From contig CAKZXL010000713.1 in assembly GCA_937883885.1 (NCBI GenBank), positions 1 through 9,655 of the forward strand: 9,655 nt of DNA. Reading direction: 5' to 3'. The stretch comes from an uncultured Aquincola sp. (lineage in GTDB: Bacteria > Pseudomonadota > Gammaproteobacteria > Burkholderiales > Burkholderiaceae). The position numbers and the translations under genes were made by a program. Shown here in pieces: positions 6,540-9,655 of the stretch (its first letter is position 1; every line of letters begins with the position of its first letter). Below the pieces are notes generated by a model. That model saw only the letters and a program-made list of their open reading frames with translations, did not search any database and had not been told where the DNA came from.

Positions 6540-7763
6540 ATGGAGGCAGAGCGCGACGAAGTGGACCTGGAGATGTTCCGGAAGATTGGCGATGCGGAGG
6601 CGGATGCCGACCTGGAGCGAATTCTGGCGTCCTTGACGGAACCCGAACTGCGCGAGTTCATGCCGAAGCTGGGGCGATGGGAGCCGACGCCGAAGCCAGG
6701 TACCGAGCGCGTGGTGCTGGCACCCGCCGTACAGGCCTACATCGACCGGCCGTTCAGTTTGGAGCCGGCCGCTGCGGCATGCATCTTGGCGGCGCAGCAG
6801 GCTTATGACGGAGAGCACCGCCCGGGGGGGCGAGTGGTTCTTGGCGCCTACAGCTTGCCTCTGCTTTACTTGGAGCCGGAGATCTCGCTCACGCTGGCGA
6901 CCACCGGCCGCATGATGATGCACATCCGGAGCCGACTCGAGGATACGCAGAGCTTCCTCGATGGCGTGATGAAGCCCGGCAGCCTGGTACCAGGCGGCGA
7001 CGGCCAGAAGTGGGTACGAAAGATCCGCCTCACACATGCGGCCATTCGCAAGCTGGTTCGCGAAGGCGGCAAGTCGGCCGACAAGCGGGCCTTCCTGGAG
7101 TCGTGGCTGCCGGGTGGTGCCGCGCCGCTGTGGGAGACGCGAATAGAGGGCCCAGTCGAGGACAGGGTGCCGCTTGACCAGGTGGAACTCGCGCTCGTGC
7201 TGCAAACCTTCGCTTGGGTCATCGTCGACGGCCTGGAGAAGATGGGCTGGCCGATGAGCGACGACGAGGCCGAGAACCACATCCAGGCCTGGTCCGCTAT
7301 CGGCGCCTTGCTGGGCGCCGACGCGCGACTGCTGCCCGCCGGCAATCCGGCGCTGCCAGCCGCCAAGGCGCTGTTCCAGCTTATCGTCGACAGCCTGATG
7401 CAACTGGGGGACCCAATCGGCGCAAATGCCAGCGACAAGAAGGATACTTGGCTGTCTGGTCGACTGCTGACGAGCGCGCTGCTCACGGTTTTGACGCAGA
7501 TCGCGCGCGAACACACGCCTCATCGTTATCACTGGCTGCTACAGACGTTTCCCCGTCTGGATGAGGCGCTGCAGCAGATGCCGCGCGTACTGATTCGGCG
7601 CCTGCTGGGCAAGCAGGTGTCACGCCAATTACGCATCCCGCGCGTGGGATGGTTCGACCAGGTTGTGTGCTGGCTGGGCATGAAGCTCATCGACCCGCGT
7701 AGCGTTGCGCAGCACAAGCCCAGCGGGCCGTCGACGCCGCACGCTATTGGCTCGCTGCTTTGA
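6540..7763 (+). CDS. MpaB/rubber-oxygenase (DUF2236) family protein
   Basis: This 407-residue protein belongs to the DUF2236 family, which includes the latex-clearing haem b oxygenase Lcp and fungal MpaB. Recognisable parts are TTGRMMMHIRSRLEDT (residues 121-136), VRKIRLTHAAIRKLV (159-173), whose His166 is the likely haem ligand by analogy with the conserved R-L-x-H-A-x-h-R motif, and the segment QVELALVLQTFAWVIVDGLE (214-233) followed by MGWPMSDDEAENHIQAWSAIG, the conserved core helices. The length is close to that of Lcp. Unlike secreted Lcp there is no Tat or Sec signal, so the protein should stay in the cytoplasm. ATG 6540-6542 is preceded by GGAGGAG. By family the role is oxidative cleavage of, or attack on, an isoprenoid or other unsaturated lipid-like substrate, but the substrate cannot be told. 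The gene is divergent from the cyclase-ATPase gene and converges, with a 19-bp gap, on a flavin oxidoreductase gene. Confidence 0.82.
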   Translation: MEAERDEVDLEMFRKIGDAEADADLERILASLTEPELREFMPKLGRWEPTPKPGTERVVLAPAVQAYIDRPFSLEPAAAACILAAQQAYDGEHRPGGRVVLGAYSLPLLYLEPEISLTLATTGRMMMHIRSRLEDTQSFLDGVMKPGSLVPGGDGQKWVRKIRLTHAAIRKLVREGGKSADKRAFLESWLPGGAAPLWETRIEGPVEDRVPLDQVELALVLQTFAWVIVDGLEKMGWPMSDDEAENHIQAWSAIGALLGADARLLPAGNPALPAAKALFQLIVDSLMQLGDPIGANASDKKDTWLSGRLLTSALLTVLTQIAREHTPHRYHWLLQTFPRLDEALQQMPRVLIRRLLGKQVSRQLRIPRVGWFDQVVCWLGMKLIDPRSVAQHKPSGPSTPHAIGSLL

Positions 7764-7782
7764 GCACTCGTGGGATCGGCTG

Positions 7783-8847
7783 TTATGGCTGGCGGCGCCC
7801 CAGCCAAAGCGCCAGCGGCGCCGCCAGGCGGTGCAGAAGCGAGTCGCCGTAGACAAAGCGCAGTGCGCGTCGCCCGTCGTCGGACCAGTGCATCAAGCGC
7901 CTAAAGGCCGGCTGCACGAAGTCCATGCGCTCGTAGACAGCACGGTTGACCAGCGACGCCCGCGTAAATGGCATCACGCGGTCGCGCCAGGCCTCGTCAT
8001 AGTCGCACCCTCCGGCTAGCGCGGCGCCGGCCAGTGCGCCCGACAGCAGCGAGCTGCGGATGCCGAAGCCGAAAAGCGCGTCCTGGATGCCTGCGGCCTC
8101 ACCGGCGTACAGCGTGCCGCTGCGGCGGCCGCTGCGTTGCAGCCTGAAGCAGGCATATCCGCCCCAGGGCTCGGCGTCCGCCGGTACTTGGATGCCGTAC
8201 AGCCGCTCGATTGCCTGCACGGCGCTGCGCAGCCGCGCGCGCGAGTCGCCGAAGCGGTGCACCAGCACGGTCCCGAGCGTTGCGCGCCCTTCGACGACGA
8301 CGAAGTAAACGTAGCCGCCGGGCGTGAGCGCGTTCGACAGCACCTGGCAGCCTACGTTGCGGTGCCGCGTCGGGAAGTTGAGCCCGCGCGCGATTGCCAT
8401 CGGGCGGCCGGTCGGTCCGCCGGCGAACAGGTGCACGGCGTCGGGGCTGGCCCTGCGCCCGAAACAGACCTCGACGCCAGCCTCCATCGCCTGGCGCAGC
8501 AGCGCGTTGTCCAGCGACCCCGGGTGCTGCGGCCCGCGCCGCACGCAGTAGAACAGCGGCAGCGGCGCGCGCACGCGCGCCATCGTGTCGGTGGCGTCGA
8601 ACAGCTCGCCTTCGCAGAAGCCGTGGTGCCACCAGTTCGGCTCAATGCCGAACGCACGCAGTTCCTCGTGCACGTCCTGCGCGGTAGTCCAGTTCTCCAT
8701 GCCCTGGAAGTCGTCGTGGAAGCGCCGACCCACCACGCCTGCAAGTTCCAGCACGCGCACGCGACGCCCGCAGCGCGCCAGCACGATGGCAGCGGCCAGG
8801 CCTGCTGGTCCGGCGCCCCCGATCTCGACCACCTCCCTCTGGCCCAT
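7783..8847 (-). CDS. FAD-dependent oxidoreductase, geranylgeranyl reductase-like
   Basis: This is a 354-residue flavoprotein. Residues 8-20 (EIGGAGPAGLAAA) form the GxGxxG dinucleotide-binding loop, with Glu34 in VLELAG at the end of the second strand for the FAD ribose. RRFHDDFQGMENWT (41-54) is a motif shared by a subgroup of such proteins. TLYAGEAAGIQDALFGFGIR (245-264) is the conserved second FAD motif (GDAAG-type, here GEAAG) seen in geranylgeranyl reductase, lycopene cyclase-like and halogenase-like enzymes, followed by SLLSGALAGAALAGG. No signal peptide or certain membrane helix is seen. ATG 8845-8847 has GGGGAGA just upstream. Reduction or oxidation of an isoprenoid or other hydrophobic substrate is likely but unproven. 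It faces the oxygenase gene tail to tail with a 19-bp gap, which may link the two functionally. In the second motif Asp is replaced by Glu, a conservative change. Confidence 0.82.
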   Translation of the reverse strand: MGQREVVEIGGAGPAGLAAAIVLARCGRRVRVLELAGVVGRRFHDDFQGMENWTTAQDVHEELRAFGIEPNWWHHGFCEGELFDATDTMARVRAPLPLFYCVRRGPQHPGSLDNALLRQAMEAGVEVCFGRRASPDAVHLFAGGPTGRPMAIARGLNFPTRHRNVGCQVLSNALTPGGYVYFVVVEGRATLGTVLVHRFGDSRARLRSAVQAIERLYGIQVPADAEPWGGYACFRLQRSGRRSGTLYAGEAAGIQDALFGFGIRSSLLSGALAGAALAGGCDYDEAWRDRVMPFTRASLVNRAVYERMDFVQPAFRRLMHWSDDGRRALRFVYGDSLLHRLAAPLALWLGRRQP

Positions 8848-9269
8848 GCTCTCCCCGCGTTGTCACATTTGCACGGCAGCATGCCATAGGTGTGGTTGTG
8901 TCCTCGGTTTCCAGTGTCTAGAGAGTCCTTATGCCGGTCGTTCCAGTCGCGGCGGTACCTCGTCATCGTCAGGCACAAAGCCGTCATTCTGCAAGTTCCG
9001 CTTGTGGCCGACAGCAGCCGCTACGGATTGAAGCCTCGACCGTCCGCAACCGCTACCCAGCGGCCGATCCCCCCACCGAGAAGACCCTTGGTCCAGGTCC
9101 CACCCTCTCTCTGAATCCACCGCAGCGTTCCATGCAGCGCCGGAGGGTGCAGCGCCAAGGTTCCATGCGCCCATGCGCCTGCCCTGGCCCGTCTACCCCT
9201 CAAGCGACAATCCCCACCCCCCGCCCCAGCTTGTCTAGACAGCCCCGTCTCGCGCCCGCGCGCCTTTCC
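8848..9269. other. Intergenic stretch before truD
   Basis: This 422-bp stretch must hold the promoters of the leftward flavoprotein gene and the rightward truD. I see no supportable separate gene. It contains two copies of GTTCCATGC (9127-9135 and 9160-9168), two of TGCAGCGCC (9133-9141 and 9148-9156), and the perfect 10-bp palindrome TGTCTAGACA (9232-9241). The truD frame stays open upstream to 8922, but the residues are Pro- and Arg-rich and unlike the family. Confidence 0.5.
9127..9168. repeat. Interleaved short direct repeats upstream of truD
   Basis: GTTCCATGC occurs twice, 33 bases apart, and TGCAGCGCC occurs twice, 15 bases apart, with the first copies overlapping. They lie about 100-140 bases before the truD start. 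They may be leftovers of a small duplication or paired binding sites. Confidence 0.35.
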
Positions 9270-9655
9270 ATGACCCAGCCGCCCTATACCACCCTGCCCA
9301 CCTGGCCCCACGCGTATCCGCCCAGCGGCGCCAGTGCCGTGCTCAAGCGCTTCAACGAAGACTTCGTGGTCACCGAGCTGCCTTTGCAGCTGCCGGGCGG
9401 CGAGGGGGAGCATGTGTGGGTGGAGGTGGAGAAGAACGGGGCCAACACCGGGTTCGTGGCGCAGCAGCTGGCGGCGGCGGCCGGGGTGCAGGAACGGGAC
9501 GTGGGCTATGCGGGGCTGAAGGACCGGTATGCGGTGGCGCGCCAGTGGTTCAGCCTGTACCTGCCCAAGGGCGGGGCGCCCGACCTGCTGGCGTTGCAGC
9601 ACCCGGAGTTCAAGGTGCTGGGCCAGAGCCGGCATGTGAAGAAGCTGCGGCCGGG
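9270..9655 (+). CDS. truD: tRNA pseudouridine-13 synthase TruD, 3' end missing
   Basis: These are the first 128 residues of TruD, which makes pseudouridine at position 13 of tRNA-Glu. LKRFNEDFVVTELP (25-38) is the usual N-terminal motif, followed by GEGEHVWVEVEKNGANT (44-60). GYAGLKDRYAVARQWF (79-94) holds the catalytic Asp85, the equivalent of Asp80 of E. coli TruD. The later SRHVKKLRPG (120-129) matches the conserved RHxxKLR segment. The gene runs off the right edge. ATG 9270-9272 gives the family's usual N-terminus length. It has no clear Shine-Dalgarno sequence, and the frame is open further upstream, so a different start cannot be fully excluded. In many proteobacteria truD sits with ispF and surE, but those neighbours are not seen on this side. 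Confidence 0.92.
   Translation, partial: MTQPPYTTLPTWPHAYPPSGASAVLKRFNEDFVVTELPLQLPGGEGEHVWVEVEKNGANTGFVAQQLAAAAGVQERDVGYAGLKDRYAVARQWFSLYLPKGGAPDLLALQHPEFKVLGQSRHVKKLRP

Noticed and set aside
6519..7532. Long minus-strand open frame of 337 codons opposite the DUF2236 gene
   Set aside because: It is fully antisense to a well-supported gene with a good ribosome site, and its translation has no family features.
8137..8889. Plus-strand open frame of 250 codons opposite the flavoprotein gene
   Set aside because: The flavoprotein on the other strand has clear FAD motifs; this frame is its mirror in GC-rich DNA.
9021..9635. Minus-strand open frame of 204 codons opposite the truD start
   Set aside because: It is antisense to clear TruD motifs and carries no recognisable domain.
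1..9655. CRISPR array, tRNA or rRNA genes
   Set aside because: No regularly spaced repeats, no tRNA cloverleaf and no rRNA-like sequence were noticed on either strand.

Overview
The window is GC-rich chromosomal DNA from a proteobacterium. The TruD N-terminus, the MBL-hydrolase type and the codon choice suggest a betaproteobacterium of the order Burkholderiales, possibly Comamonadaceae-like; this is a judgement from familiarity, not a computed placement. Ordinary metabolic or housekeeping genes sit at both ends, with a mixed accessory stretch between them.

Left part (1-1608): the 3' two thirds of an MBL-fold metallo-hydrolase reads rightward into the window and ends at 608. A stretch of roughly 340 bp follows with no convincing gene. 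Next comes a short frameshifted trace that resembles the zinc-binding start of an IS91-type transposase (about 952-1085, + strand). On the other strand is a HAD-family hydrolase gene (1086-1608, - strand) broken by two frameshifts and one in-frame TGA.

Protease part (1649-3389, - strand): a protealysin-type M4 metallopeptidase (1974-3029) is followed directly by a small emfourin-like protein (1649-1951). Emfourin is the known proteinaceous inhibitor of protealysin, so the two form a protease and inhibitor pair. The dead HAD gene is third in the same direction. About 360 bp upstream of the protease hold two perfect inverted repeats and a strong 12-bp-stem hairpin.

Signalling and redox part (3390-8847): a 1025-residue protein with a zinc ribbon, a class III nucleotidyl cyclase domain, an AAA ATPase domain and a long helical repeat tail (- strand) is divergent from an MpaB/rubber-oxygenase (DUF2236) type haem oxygenase gene (+ strand), with only 72 bp between them. 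That oxygenase gene converges, with a 19-bp gap, on a geranylgeranyl-reductase-like FAD oxidoreductase gene (- strand). The three may form a small signal-linked oxidation module, but that is inference from position only.

Right part (8848-9655): a 422-bp stretch with short direct repeats and a small palindrome leads into the 5' end of truD (tRNA pseudouridine-13 synthase), which runs off the window.
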